IMG/VR virus record: IMGVR_UViG_3300030333_006847
Span: 1-46,752 of that record
Source: a virus
Length of the DNA stretch: 46,752 bases
Strand: one strand, 5' to 3'
This document shows, one piece after another, positions 10,499 through 20,656 of the stretch. The position numbers were made by a program, and so were the translations under genes. How positions within the stretch are numbered: the stretch's first letter is position 1; the number at the start of each line of letters is the position of its first letter. The notes under the pieces were generated by a model that saw only the letters and a program-made list of their open reading frames with translations, was not told the origin of the DNA and searched no databases.

Positions 10499-11311
10499 TT
10501 AATTACCTTGAGGATACATGTATTGAGAATTAGCGCCAATTGTTTTCATTTTCTCATTCCAATCCATACTTTTCTCTATCCAAGGTTGTGTTACGCCACC
10601 TGGACCAAACTTATCAGGATACATTTGTCTACCACCACCTAAACCATCAGTACCACCACCACCGAAACCACCTGGTGCAGTACTCTTACCAAATATGTTA
10701 GCCGCTTTCAAACCAACTTCAGCTGTAGTGGCTATACCTTGTTCTAAATTTGCTCTTGCTTGAGCTCTAGCTGCTTCAGCTTCTGCTACTCTATTTCCAG
10801 CCCATCCAAACTCTGTAGCATCTTGTTTCATTTGCATTTCTCTTGACATCATCTCACCTTTTGCCATTAGCTCTTGATTTCTACCAGCTGCTCTTGCTTT
10901 AGCCATTTGTTGTCCAGCTTCTTGAGCACCAATACTAGCGCTTGCTTGTTGTAAGTTGGCAGAACCTTGATTTGCCATAGCTTGTGCTAACGCTGCAATA
11001 CCAGATCCACCAGCTGCTCCAGCCATACTAGACATAATATTAGCTTGTTGCTGTGATTGTTGTTGTGCGGTAAATTCAGCTTGTTGCTGATTTACAGTCA
11101 TATCTTCAAATGTATTTTCTAAATTTGCGTATGGATTAGAAGTATCTTGGCTGAGAATTTTTTCTTTCATTCTTTGGTAATCAGCTTTAGCTTCTCTTTC
11201 CTCTCTTTTTCTTCCTCGGCTACCAATAATACCTTGCGCTGCTTGGTATAAACCTTTAGCGCCTTGCATTGCTAATCCAACTGGAAATAATTTTGCTGGT
11301 GAGTTACTCAT
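10499..11311 (-). CDS. Probable internal virion protein, Gln/Ala/Gly-rich
   Basis: A 270-aa protein. A short N-terminal amphipathic stretch and a basic RGRKREEREAK segment (about residues 33-43) are followed by a Gln/Ala/Gly/Met-rich helical region (about 75-200) with motifs such as QQQSQQQAN and GAAGGSGIAALAQAM, then a Gly-rich linker (GGFGGGGTDGLGGG) and a short tail. This composition is common in small internal head or ejection proteins of podoviruses, which interact with membranes. There is no enzymatic motif. It has its own 43-nt AT-rich leader containing a repeated AT element. Function is inferred from composition and position. Confidence 0.55.
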   Translation of the reverse strand: MSNSPAKLFPVGLAMQGAKGLYQAAQGIIGSRGRKREEREAKADYQRMKEKILSQDTSNPYANLENTFEDMTVNQQQAEFTAQQQSQQQANIMSSMAGAAGGSGIAALAQAMANQGSANLQQASASIGAQEAGQQMAKARAAGRNQELMAKGEMMSREMQMKQDATEFGWAGNRVAEAEAARAQARANLEQGIATTAEVGLKAANIFGKSTAPGGFGGGGTDGLGGGRQMYPDKFGPGGVTQPWIEKSMDWNEKMKTIGANSQYMYPQGN

Positions 11312-11323
11312 ATCTAATTTATT

Positions 11324-11342
11324 TTTATATTCTTATTATTAC
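11324..11342 (-). promoter_or_regulatory. AT-rich leader element upstream of the 270-aa gene
   Basis: The minus strand reads GTAATAATAAGAATATAAA, ending 12 nt before the ATG at 11311. Its last 13 nt match the element before the gene starting at 161. It is either a weak promoter or a translation-enhancing AT-rich leader. Confidence 0.25.
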
Positions 11343-11354
11343 AGTTTTTATCAT

Positions 11355-11699
11355 TTATTTACTACTTATAAAAAACTCAGTACTTACTGCGTGTAATTCC
11401 GCAGCTGTTGTTGCATTGTTTTTCATTTCTACTTCAGCATAGTAACCTAATAAACCTGAAGTTCCTACTTGTGTATCTTTTCCAAAAAATACAAAATTTC
11501 CTTCTGCTGGAGCTGTTATATTATTTGGTTTATCGACAGTGATTATTCTACCAGATATACCAATACATGGTCCAAGACGAACTATATTACCAGCACCATT
11601 AATATAAAAAACTATATCATGAGCTGTTAATGTACTATCTGCTTTCTTTTGTAAGGAAATATTTATATCATTCTCAAATTCTAAACTTATTGCTGCCAT
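11355..11699 (-). CDS. Small beta-rich virion protein of unknown function
   Basis: A 114-aa protein (MAAISLEFENDIN...) with alternating polar and hydrophobic residues and Gly/Asn/Pro turns throughout, suggesting an all-beta fold. It has no membrane segment or catalytic motif. It lies 15 nt after the 2342-aa tail gene and 43 nt before the internal-protein cluster. Head decoration or a minor tail protein are both possible. I do not recognise the family with confidence. The upstream region is a TAAA-type tandem (about 11700-11714) with no Shine-Dalgarno. Confidence 0.5.
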   Translation of the reverse strand: MAAISLEFENDINISLQKKADSTLTAHDIVFYINGAGNIVRLGPCIGISGRIITVDKPNNITAPAEGNFVFFGKDTQVGTSGLLGYYAEVEMKNNATTAAELHAVSTEFFISSK

Positions 11700-11714
11700 A
11701 TTTATTTATTTATT

Positions 11715-14700
11715 TTAACAGTTTGTTCCTGATACTCCACTATCTGGTTCAGAATCCGCCAAGCTACTAAAGTGTACGTCACCACTTATATAAGCAGTAG
11801 GAGTTCCATCACTAATACTTGACATGTCTGTTATCTTACCTCTACCGTATTCAGTACTACTACATCCACCAGAGGCTGTTCTCCATCTAACCCAATGATT
11901 TAATTGGAAACATCCACTTGGCATGTTTACAAAACCACCACCATCACATATTTTTTCAGCAGAAACATGGTGTACCCCATTTGGACCACTTCCATCAGCA
12001 TTATATGTAGATATCTCCCATCTTTCATGAGCTACAAAGGTAACCGTTATTGTAAATTCTTTTTCAGTATATCCACTACCATCAGCATCAGTAGATCTAA
12101 CTTTAATTACATATTCATTATTTGTGTTTGCATCTACTGGATTTTCATAATCAAATACTACACTGTTTCTTAAATTATTACCACTTATGTTAAACTTAGC
12201 ACCATCAGGATGTGTACCAGATGTCTCTACTAAAGTATAAGTATAAGTTCCACTACCATCTACATCAGTTGAACTAAATGAACCAATAGTGGTATTGATT
12301 GCAGTATCCTCTGGTTGAGTATTTGCTGATAAAGTTATATTAGTTGGAGCGTCAGGTGCTGCTGCTAAAGTTATTGTAGCTGTAGCTGTATTACTATCTT
12401 CAAAACCATCATTACATTTCCATGTAAAGTTTGTTGTTCCGTTCCAATTAGCCGTAGGTACAAATGTAGCAACACCAGTTGTAGTATTTAAAGTTAAACT
12501 ACCATTACCACCAGTATTATCAGCTACTATTGCATATGTTAATGTATCAGCACCACCAACAGTATCAGCATCAGTAGCTCCACTATTAGCTTTTAAATCT
12601 ATACTTAAAGTAACATCTTCTGTGCCATTAAATGTTTTATTTGCAGCTACAGGTGCGGTATTTAATTGAAGCACATTATCTAAGTTTAATGTTGCTGTAT
12701 CTGCGGCTGTACCTAATAAACTTACTAAATAAGTACCTGTTATTGTAGCTGTATTATTTGCGCCTAATGTATTATTAATAGCTATATCTAAATCAGGTTC
12801 TATTTTACCACCATTTGTTAATGTAGCAATATCACCTGAGACAGAAGCTCCAGTTATGTGGCTAGCCGTTGGTGTTACAGCCGGTCTCCATTTTTTACTA
12901 TTAGCTCCAGTAATAACCCATGATATAACTGGATCTACATAATCATCATCATCAGTTGGGTTAGCATTAGGTCTACCTGTTAATACCGTTGTATTAGTAG
13001 GTAGTGTTATATTAGTAACATCTGTTTTAGATAAATTAAATGTTATTGAACCTTCTGCATATTGATTTAATGTTATAGTTTTTGGTGAGTTACCACTATT
13101 AAACAGAAAAGAATCAGCAGCTATCTCAGTTAAAACAACTTTATATACTACAGTTGTTGCGCCAGAGTTTCCAGGGAAAGTTATATCTTCTTCATAAATA
13201 CCATTACTTGGAATAGTTACTGTTTTTGGTCCACTTACTAAACTAGTGCCTGATGTAGCATTGTTATAAGCATTTAATGTTAATGTTGCGTCTGGATCCC
13301 CAAATATTTTTAGTTTTCTAACTTCACCAAAGTAGTTTATTGATGTCTCACTAAATGTATAATTGTGTATTTTACCAGTAGATACCGCTAGATTTTCAGC
13401 ATTTTCAACTCTCCAATCTATAACATCACCACTTATATCTTCAGTAGGAAATTTATATTTAACTGTAAATGTAACATCAGTTAAATTTTCACCAGCAAAT
13501 GTACCAGTATTTTGTACATATGATACATCGTAGTTTGAAGGAGTATCGCAAGCGCTTAAATCAACTATTGTATCAGGATCTGTTCCAATTTTATAATTTG
13601 CGGCAGCAACAAATTGTTTTGTAAACAATGTTACACCTGTGGTTGTAGGAACGTTTGTTTTACTATAATTAGTAGCTTGATCAGCAGGAGATGTTGTATG
13701 TGTCATATTACCAGGTATACTAACTTTATTAGTACCTTCTATTGATTGACCAGGTACAACAGCTCCACCAGTAAGATTAACAACTATACTTTGATTAGCA
13801 GCACCCATTGTAAATATAACAGGTACAGAAACCGTTACATTATTGGCATCTACTTTAGTAAATGTTACATTACCCTCAACAACACAATTAGTAACAGGTG
13901 AACTTGTTTCACTAGCAGCAGTCATAGCAGCAACACTAGTATCTGTAAACTCATAACCACCATTAGCTGAAAGTGAAAAAGTTACTGCTTGATTTATAGA
14001 AGCTCCATTTCCTTTGTTTTCAATAATTTGAGGTGCACTAGTTGTGTAGTTATTACTTCCAGAATCATTAACCGAAACAGTTATATCGTAACCAGTAACA
14101 GTCGTTGTTCCACCAACTTCTTTAATCTCACCTATTCCTTGTGATGAAAATTCTTGAATATCTATAGTGGTATCTGTTGGCATAACTTCACCTTTTATAT
14201 AGTTATACCACTTACCTTCTTTCTCTACAAACTCATTAACAGAACCTGATTGTTGATCTGTGACTATGCTATCACAATACCAACCATCTTTAGGATCTTC
14301 ATTATAATATTGCGCTCCTATTCCAACACCACCATCACTATCATGACCATCATGTTCTATTATCTTTGATTGTGTACCTTCATAATTTAAGGTTTTAAAA
14401 TTCTTTATCTGAGATGGTCCCTCATTAAATATTAATTTAATTGAAGATCCTTGATTTGTTTCACCATAAAATGAACATCTGGTAGCATTTTTATTATGCT
14501 CCCACATTTCTCCATCTTTAAACGTATAATATTTTCCATTTAATGATATTCCATCCTCTGGAATAAAAGATTTTCTACTTGTCCAACCTCTAACTAGCTC
14601 TGTAAAACTTATAGTTTCGTTATTTATTGTTAAGTTGTAATTACCTTTATCTTCATCATAAGTACCCAATATAATATCTTTAGAATCAATGTTATTAAAA

Positions 14701-17700
14701 GCATCTTTAAAATAATCAGTCATTCCATATCTACTTATCTCTTCTATACCATCTCCAGATAATCTACATACTGTGTTTCTATTTCTATCTGTAAAATATA
14801 TTCTATAACCATACACAGCAAATGATTCAGGATTTGTACCTATTCCATATTTACCAAATGTGTCTGGTATTATTGTTTGAGCTAAAACTTTATTTGTTGC
14901 TGTTAGTTGATGAGATCCATCAGCATTATACAAGGCATCTTTATTAGTTAATATTTTTGCAACCTTGTCTTCACAGAAAGCAAGTACATTTGTTTGTCTT
15001 GTAAATAACTTTTGTATACTTCCATAAGCTGGATTTAAATCTTTTGTTATTTGCTCAGCTTGTATAAATTGATTAGTTTCATTTACACCACTTTGAGAAT
15101 TATATATACCAGAATATATTAAACCAGAAAACTTATGATCTTCTTTATATTGCTCTGCTAATTCAGTAGATACTCTAGGTCCTTTATCAATAGTAGGTGC
15201 ATTAAAATCATCTCTTATTCTATTAGATTCTACTCCATTACCAAAACTAAAACAATTATGCCATTCTATTGTATGAAAAGATCCTAATGTAGATATATCA
15301 TGTGTTTTAGCTGTTTCATAATACAAATTTAAATCTGGTCGTTCCTTTGGTTCTGTTTCAAATATAGCTGGATTATCACTAGAATATGATACTCCAGTAT
15401 TTATTTGTTTTAATATTTGTAGTTCAGTAAAAGAATTTCTTTTACGACCTGGTTTAGCCCACCATGTTAATGGATATTGATTATTACCATCTTTATCGGT
15501 ACTATCTGCTGATGAAGGTGTAACTCCTCCAAACTCACCTGCTTTAGTTGGGTTCCAATTAAGATATTTGTCTAATGTCATTTCATACCTTATAGCATGA
15601 TTACTAGAATCTTTAAAAGCATTTCCGTGATAAGAGTTATTATAACCAACACCTCTATTATAATTATTAAGATGTACTCTTAATACTGATTTAATTTTAT
15701 AAACTTCTTGATCTGGATCATCTTTAAATCTTAATATGGTTCCAGATGCTCTTAGAGCATTGTGTACCGCAAAGTTAGTTGCAGCTGTACCACCTTTACT
15801 TGTATTTTTAAATCTTGATTGGCCAGGAAAATACCATTCTGGATTTTTCTTATTGTCAGGATCTATTTCTATTAATCTAATATCTAAGTATTTACTACCC
15901 TGAACTAAACCTACACCTGCAGCAGAACCATGACCATTTTGAGGTCTAGCATGACGACCAAACGCTCCTTCATCAATACCAAATATCTGATGTCCTTGAA
16001 AATCATCTCTTTCATCAGTGTTAGAAGTAAAATAATATAATTTAACAGAGTGTTGAATCATATATTCTGCGTTAGCATCATTACTCAATAAATACTCTTG
16101 TAATAAAGAATCTCTATTTATCTTAACAAAAAATCTACCTCCAAATTCTGGTGAACTTACTGTTTCTTCAACCGCCCATTCAAACTGCAAACCAGCAGCT
16201 TTACCTTGAGTTTCATTACCTGAAGCCATATTACCAGTAACAACAAAATCTATATCAGATTTAAAAGGTTTTTTACTAGTTATAGTGTAGTAATCATTAG
16301 TGTCATTATACTCTTCATTACCATTTATATCTGTTCTACTAACCGTTCCAACCGCGTACCAATCAGATACACTACCACTTGATGTTTTTATTCTAAAATA
16401 TTTATTACCCACGGTTTCACCAGCAATGTTTTCTAATGAAGAACCAACCATTGCAGCTCCTTTAACTATAACAGTTGTATAATCTTGTTGAGGAACACCA
16501 TCCGTCCAATCTTGACCTCTACCAAAACTAGTTTCCACAACACCTAATGAACTTTTTTGCATTTTTAGAAAATCAGGAGCTTCATTTTCTATTGATAATA
16601 TTTTATATTTAGCTGAACCTTCTAACTCAACAGCTTCGTGTGAATCATGTTTCTTTTTTAATATTAAATAATCATCAATTGTTATTTTGTTTCTTTCTGA
16701 TGAAGGAAAACTAATCCAAACATTACCATCTTCAGCATCATACCATCTATCCATAGCTAAATTATAATACTGATCAGATGGTTCTTTTATATAATATTTA
16801 AAGTGTGTAGCCCAAGATGGAGCATCAGTTGTTACTTTAGCTCTTATTGAATTTCTTTTTTTAGCATCTTTTTGAGGTATTGTAACAGTTGCAGCATCAT
16901 TAGATAAAACTGGTGTTTGTCTACCATATTTATCTAAATAAACAATACCAACCTGATAATTTCTTATAGACTTTAAAGATCTAGTAGGTGTACCCGCGTC
17001 AAGTATTTCTGTTGTATTATGTGTTATAACAAACTCAGGATCTTCCGCTACATTATAATTTTGTAGATAATTAGCATACATCAATCTATTTGCAGATACT
17101 TCTTGTGCTAAAGCTTTTCTTGGTACATTATCCCATGGTCTTAAAGATTGATTAGATGGTATTAAAGAGTGTACTTGTTCATTTGTAATCTCAAGTTCAG
17201 TTTCATTATCTTTTAATGTCTCAACAACATACATATTAGTACTAACAGAATCTTTATAAAGAACATCAACTTCAATAACATCATCTGGTTTAGTTTCAAA
17301 GCTATCAATTGTTAGTTTTCTAACATTGTTAGTCATAGCTAAATTGTAACCATTATCAGCATCATAATCAAATCCACCACTTACATCGGGTAAGAAAGCT
17401 GGTCGTGTCCAAGGGGATATTACAGAATATTCTCCATCTTTATATTTCCATCTATATGCAAATCTTGGAAATTTTAATTCATAAAATGGATCTTTCTGTT
17501 CTAAATCACAAGTCCATGTTAATTCTGAAGATGTTGTATTACTTGATATACTAGCAACGCTACACTTGAATTCTCTCATTGTAGCACTAAAGTTTGTTAA
17601 CTCTTCTAATACTAATCTAATCTCTATTTCTTCATCAATATCGTTTACAGATGTTTCAGCAGTCATTTTTATAGTTTGACCTACCGTCCAAGCTGGTTGT

Positions 17701-18743
17701 GGTGAAAACTGAATAGCACTTGGTAATTTTACTGCAACAGCACTACCAGTACTATAATCATAATATATATTTCCATCAGGATCTTCAACATTACTATCAA
17801 CATTTGTACCAGATGGAACAGGAACTGTATTACCCCCAACACCATCTAAATACGTAAAAAAGTTAGCAGCAGTCGTACAAGTTGATGTTATTGTACCACC
17901 ACTTTCACTAGAACTCATAACTATTTTAGGAGCATTTAATGGATATTTTTTTATTGTAGTTATATGCTCTTCTTTTATATGACCTTTGTCTATACCATTA
18001 ACGATAAGTTTTGTGTGAAGAATATTTGAAGGGGTACCATTTTTACATCTTTTTATATGTATTTTTTTTGGTTCTGTTTTATTATCTGTCCACATTAAAA
18101 AACCATCTAATACATTTATACCAGATATATAATGCTTTGATGTTAAATCATCAGTACCTTGAACAAAATTTAACACCTTATCAGCAACAAATGTTAAAGT
18201 TCCAGATATAACACTAGAATAATCTGATCCTGCGCCAGATAGTGTTAAAGTTGTTCCTGATATACTAGCAACGGTAGTATTAGCTGGTACATTAGTACCA
18301 CTTACCGTCATACCCGCTCTTATGTTGTCATTTCCAGCAGAAAGTGTTATTGTATTTGCTCCACCAGAATGTGAAGATACTGTGGCTTTATCTTGATATA
18401 CATCAACAAAAACAGCTCTAGGAGTAGTTGTATCACCATCTGTATGATACTCTATTATTAAATCTAAACCTTGCTCTCCTGTTGAAGGAACTGGTCCAGC
18501 AACTAACCAATATATTCTATCTTCTCTAGCATAATTTACAACTCCGACGCATCTACTACCACTTGGTGCTAATGCTGAAACAACAGTATTACCAAATGAA
18601 TTTTCTACTACACCAGTATTTGAACTCTCTGATGTAGCAATATCTACATTTAACGCATCTCTATATTCTCCACTAGGGACTAACCTCTCGTCAAGGTCTT
18701 TATTCATTTTCCCTGAGATAAAAGTATTCTTAATTTCTGGCAT
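11715..18743 (-). CDS. Giant tail hub/nozzle-like protein with C-terminal cadherin-like domains
   Basis: A 2342-aa structural protein. The N-terminus (FISGKMNKDLDERLVPSGEYRDALN) matches a family I recall as a large structural protein in uncultured marine podoviruses. It is probably analogous to T7 tail tubular protein B (gp12) or the crAss-like muzzle protein. Residues about 1-1450 are beta-rich and likely form the nozzle. The middle is made of Thr/Asn/Gly-rich Ig-like segments. Residues about 2028-2238 resemble two cadherin/VCBS-type repeats (GTEDVTLSIDL, then STDVDGSGTYTYTLVE and DADGSGYTEKEFTITV). The C-terminal 100 residues contain five Cys (CDGGGF, GCFQ, GCSS, final C). It follows the 375-aa neck gene by 3 nt. 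The C-terminal adhesin-like region may contact host surface glycans or Ca2+, which is inference. Confidence 0.75.
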   Translation of the reverse strand: MPEIKNTFISGKMNKDLDERLVPSGEYRDALNVDIATSESSNTGVVENSFGNTVVSALAPSGSRCVGVVNYAREDRIYWLVAGPVPSTGEQGLDLIIEYHTDGDTTTPRAVFVDVYQDKATVSSHSGGANTITLSAGNDNIRAGMTVSGTNVPANTTVASISGTTLTLSGAGSDYSSVISGTLTFVADKVLNFVQGTDDLTSKHYISGINVLDGFLMWTDNKTEPKKIHIKRCKNGTPSNILHTKLIVNGIDKGHIKEEHITTIKKYPLNAPKIVMSSSESGGTITSTCTTAANFFTYLDGVGGNTVPVPSGTNVDSNVEDPDGNIYYDYSTGSAVAVKLPSAIQFSPQPAWTVGQTIKMTAETSVNDIDEEIEIRLVLEELTNFSATMREFKCSVASISSNTTSSELTWTCDLEQKDPFYELKFPRFAYRWKYKDGEYSVISPWTRPAFLPDVSGGFDYDADNGYNLAMTNNVRKLTIDSFETKPDDVIEVDVLYKDSVSTNMYVVETLKDNETELEITNEQVHSLIPSNQSLRPWDNVPRKALAQEVSANRLMYANYLQNYNVAEDPEFVITHNTTEILDAGTPTRSLKSIRNYQVGIVYLDKYGRQTPVLSNDAATVTIPQKDAKKRNSIRAKVTTDAPSWATHFKYYIKEPSDQYYNLAMDRWYDAEDGNVWISFPSSERNKITIDDYLILKKKHDSHEAVELEGSAKYKILSIENEAPDFLKMQKSSLGVVETSFGRGQDWTDGVPQQDYTTVIVKGAAMVGSSLENIAGETVGNKYFRIKTSSGSVSDWYAVGTVSRTDINGNEEYNDTNDYYTITSKKPFKSDIDFVVTGNMASGNETQGKAAGLQFEWAVEETVSSPEFGGRFFVKINRDSLLQEYLLSNDANAEYMIQHSVKLYYFTSNTDERDDFQGHQIFGIDEGAFGRHARPQNGHGSAAGVGLVQGSKYLDIRLIEIDPDNKKNPEWYFPGQSRFKNTSKGGTAATNFAVHNALRASGTILRFKDDPDQEVYKIKSVLRVHLNNYNRGVGYNNSYHGNAFKDSSNHAIRYEMTLDKYLNWNPTKAGEFGGVTPSSADSTDKDGNNQYPLTWWAKPGRKRNSFTELQILKQINTGVSYSSDNPAIFETEPKERPDLNLYYETAKTHDISTLGSFHTIEWHNCFSFGNGVESNRIRDDFNAPTIDKGPRVSTELAEQYKEDHKFSGLIYSGIYNSQSGVNETNQFIQAEQITKDLNPAYGSIQKLFTRQTNVLAFCEDKVAKILTNKDALYNADGSHQLTATNKVLAQTIIPDTFGKYGIGTNPESFAVYGYRIYFTDRNRNTVCRLSGDGIEEISRYGMTDYFKDAFNNIDSKDIILGTYDEDKGNYNLTINNETISFTELVRGWTSRKSFIPEDGISLNGKYYTFKDGEMWEHNKNATRCSFYGETNQGSSIKLIFNEGPSQIKNFKTLNYEGTQSKIIEHDGHDSDGGVGIGAQYYNEDPKDGWYCDSIVTDQQSGSVNEFVEKEGKWYNYIKGEVMPTDTTIDIQEFSSQGIGEIKEVGGTTTVTGYDITVSVNDSGSNNYTTSAPQIIENKGNGASINQAVTFSLSANGGYEFTDTSVAAMTAASETSSPVTNCVVEGNVTFTKVDANNVTVSVPVIFTMGAANQSIVVNLTGGAVVPGQSIEGTNKVSIPGNMTHTTSPADQATNYSKTNVPTTTGVTLFTKQFVAAANYKIGTDPDTIVDLSACDTPSNYDVSYVQNTGTFAGENLTDVTFTVKYKFPTEDISGDVIDWRVENAENLAVSTGKIHNYTFSETSINYFGEVRKLKIFGDPDATLTLNAYNNATSGTSLVSGPKTVTIPSNGIYEEDITFPGNSGATTVVYKVVLTEIAADSFLFNSGNSPKTITLNQYAEGSITFNLSKTDVTNITLPTNTTVLTGRPNANPTDDDDYVDPVISWVITGANSKKWRPAVTPTASHITGASVSGDIATLTNGGKIEPDLDIAINNTLGANNTATITGTYLVSLLGTAADTATLNLDNVLQLNTAPVAANKTFNGTEDVTLSIDLKANSGATDADTVGGADTLTYAIVADNTGGNGSLTLNTTTGVATFVPTANWNGTTNFTWKCNDGFEDSNTATATITLAAAPDAPTNITLSANTQPEDTAINTTIGSFSSTDVDGSGTYTYTLVETSGTHPDGAKFNISGNNLRNSVVFDYENPVDANTNNEYVIKVRSTDADGSGYTEKEFTITVTFVAHERWEISTYNADGSGPNGVHHVSAEKICDGGGFVNMPSGCFQLNHWVRWRTASGGCSSTEYGRGKITDMSSISDGTPTAYISGDVHFSSLADSEPDSGVSGTNC

Positions 18744-18746
18744 CTT

Positions 18747-19874
18747 CTAATGTTTTGTTACTTTAGACTTACCTCTCATTACTTGAGTTATCTCCTCTAG
18801 TTTAAGATTTGATAATCTTAGTTTAGCTTTTCTTGTTTCGGCAAATCTTTCTTTTTTAAATCTAGCTACTAAATATTCTGGTACATTTGATCTTGTTGCT
18901 AAAATAGCATGAGCAATCCATTTATACATTGCTTCTTCTGCAAACTTATGAACTATTTTATCATCATCAGTTCCAACACCATCACTAATATATTGTAAAG
19001 TAATAATTTTATTAGCTACGTTTGAACTAAAATTTATTGTGCCTCTTGCACTATCTATAAAAAATACTCCATTTTGACCAGCGTGTTCTGGTTCTATACC
19101 ATACCTTTTTCCTTCAAAAAATATCTCATCTATATCGTCAGTATCAGCATCATCTCCACCTGATGTACTTCCACCTTTAAATTTTTTCCATGTTTCTGAT
19201 TCAGAAGCAAGTAATAAATTACCTGCATTATCATATAAATATTCTTCAGCAGTATCATCTTGTAATATAGCTGTAGGATTAGCTGTTTTTCTAGCTGGTA
19301 ATATTAATCTTTGTACACCACTTGAATCAGTCCAACTTAATTTAATATAACTAACAAAATCATGAGGTAATTTCATTGTTAGATTTGCTGGTAATTCTAT
19401 TTCTTGAGTTTTAGTTGATCTAAATACGTCATATGTTAATTCTTGAATAGCTCTTTGAGCATGAAATGCAATATCTGTTCTTCTTACTTTTGGTATTATT
19501 TTATTTTCACCAACATAACTTATAATGAAATTATTTATAATATCATTTAATGTTATAAATTGATAATTACCTAATGATTCTGGAAATGTATTTTGCTTTA
19601 CTAATATAACATCATTAATAGCTGGTTGCGTCCAAGTACCACCTGTTGCATCAAATGTTAAAACACCAGTTGTTGAATTATATGGTGTCGCGTCATAGTT
19701 TGAAGGATTAACTTCATTACCATTTAAAAATACTGTAATACTTGTTACTACAGACGGTAGTGGATCAAATGGTAAAGTTATAGCTCTTGTTGACGCAATA
19801 TTATTTGCAGCTGTTACTGTTACTGAATATTGATTCTCATAATACTGTAAATGTGGTGTTGTAAATAATGCCAT
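18747..19874 (-). CDS. Neck/tail-tubular-like structural protein
   Basis: A 375-aa protein. The N-terminal 100 residues are beta-rich (MALFTTPHLQYYENQYSVTV). The middle has a helical segment KVRRTDIAFHAQRAIQELTYDVFR (about residues 129-152) followed by LPHDFVSYIKLSW. A basic helical C-terminus (KAKLRLSNLKLEEI) ends the protein. The helix-then-LPxDF arrangement is typical of head-tail connector or tail-tubular-A-like proteins of podoviruses, and I recall this family beside large tail proteins in marine phages. It is packed between the 238-aa protein (6 nt) and the giant tail protein (3 nt). The neck role is inferred from family resemblance and order. Confidence 0.6.
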   Translation of the reverse strand: MALFTTPHLQYYENQYSVTVTAANNIASTRAITLPFDPLPSVVTSITVFLNGNEVNPSNYDATPYNSTTGVLTFDATGGTWTQPAINDVILVKQNTFPESLGNYQFITLNDIINNFIISYVGENKIIPKVRRTDIAFHAQRAIQELTYDVFRSTKTQEIELPANLTMKLPHDFVSYIKLSWTDSSGVQRLILPARKTANPTAILQDDTAEEYLYDNAGNLLLASESETWKKFKGGSTSGGDDADTDDIDEIFFEGKRYGIEPEHAGQNGVFFIDSARGTINFSSNVANKIITLQYISDGVGTDDDKIVHKFAEEAMYKWIAHAILATRSNVPEYLVARFKKERFAETRKAKLRLSNLKLEEITQVMRGKSKVTKH

Positions 19875-19880
19875 ATCTTA

Positions 19881-20597
19881 TTATTGTTTTTCTTGTTGTT
19901 CACTTTTAGCATCTTCTCCAGCTGCCATTTGATATAAATTAGGATCATTTAATGTTATACCGGCTAATGCTAATATTTTTATAACTAATTCTGTTTCTTC
20001 AGAAGCATGTAATTCAAAGCTTGCACTATTAGTTGCGTTATATAAAGGATAACCATTTACTAATGTATAATTCCAGTTTACAGCTGCAGGTCTAGCTATA
20101 TAGTTACACTTTACATTTGCTTCATCAGCATCGTTTATAGTTTCTGGATAAATTTGAAAAGTAAGTTCTGTTAATTGTACGTAACACGGACGTGTTTCAG
20201 TAGGTGCTGTTAATGGAGAGTTTTGTATATGATGTATCTGATTTTGATCAATTTTTTCTATTTCGTAAAACGATCCATTAAGTTTGAAATACAATTCACC
20301 CATTCTATAATGTGTTGGAAAGGTACCAACAGCCGCATTAGTCAAGTTTGCTATTGGTTGTCTATATCTTTCAAATATATCTATTTTTTCATTTAACATA
20401 TCAACCATATCAGCATGTGTAGTATCATTACCAGGTTGTTGTAGAAAAAATTCCAAATCGTAAAAATATTGCTCAAAAATATCCATTTGAGCTTGGTTGG
20501 CATGCAAATTAAATTCTTGAGGCGTTATATAACCTCTTTGTTCTTTATTAGCGATTGCCTGAACTCTTTGATAAACTGTATCTATATTTACTGCCAT
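19881..20597 (-). CDS. Virion neck/connector-like protein
   Basis: A 238-aa protein beginning MAVNIDTVYQRVQAIANKEQRGYITPQEFNLHANQAQ. I recall this N-terminal pattern as a conserved structural protein of marine Bacteroidota-type phages. Helical N-terminal half, then a beta-rich part (VQLTELTFQIYPE) and a C-terminal helix ending in SEQQEKQ. It lies immediately before the 375-aa neck protein. Its 59-nt leader contains interleaved inverted repeats and an A-rich run just before the ATG, unlike the other starts here. Confidence 0.6.
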   Translation of the reverse strand: MAVNIDTVYQRVQAIANKEQRGYITPQEFNLHANQAQMDIFEQYFYDLEFFLQQPGNDTTHADMVDMLNEKIDIFERYRQPIANLTNAAVGTFPTHYRMGELYFKLNGSFYEIEKIDQNQIHHIQNSPLTAPTETRPCYVQLTELTFQIYPETINDADEANVKCNYIARPAAVNWNYTLVNGYPLYNATNSASFELHASEETELVIKILALAGITLNDPNLYQMAAGEDAKSEQQEKQ

Positions 20598-20617
20598 AAT
20601 TTCTTTTTTTATAGTAA

Positions 20618-20648
20618 GTGGTCACCTATAGAGATGACCACCTCTATA
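20618..20648 (-). promoter_or_regulatory. Interleaved inverted repeats in the leader of the 238-aa gene
   Basis: On the plus strand GTGGTCA (20618-20624) pairs with TGACCAC (20635-20641), while TATAGAG (20627-20633) pairs with CTCTATA (20642-20648). The two 7-bp helices overlap, so in the leftward mRNA they are alternative folds or, less likely given the very short loops, a pseudoknot. This lies between the stop of the 255-aa gene and the start at 20597. It could be an attenuator, a translational switch or an mRNA processing site. Confidence 0.6.
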
Positions 20649-20656
20649 AATGATTA

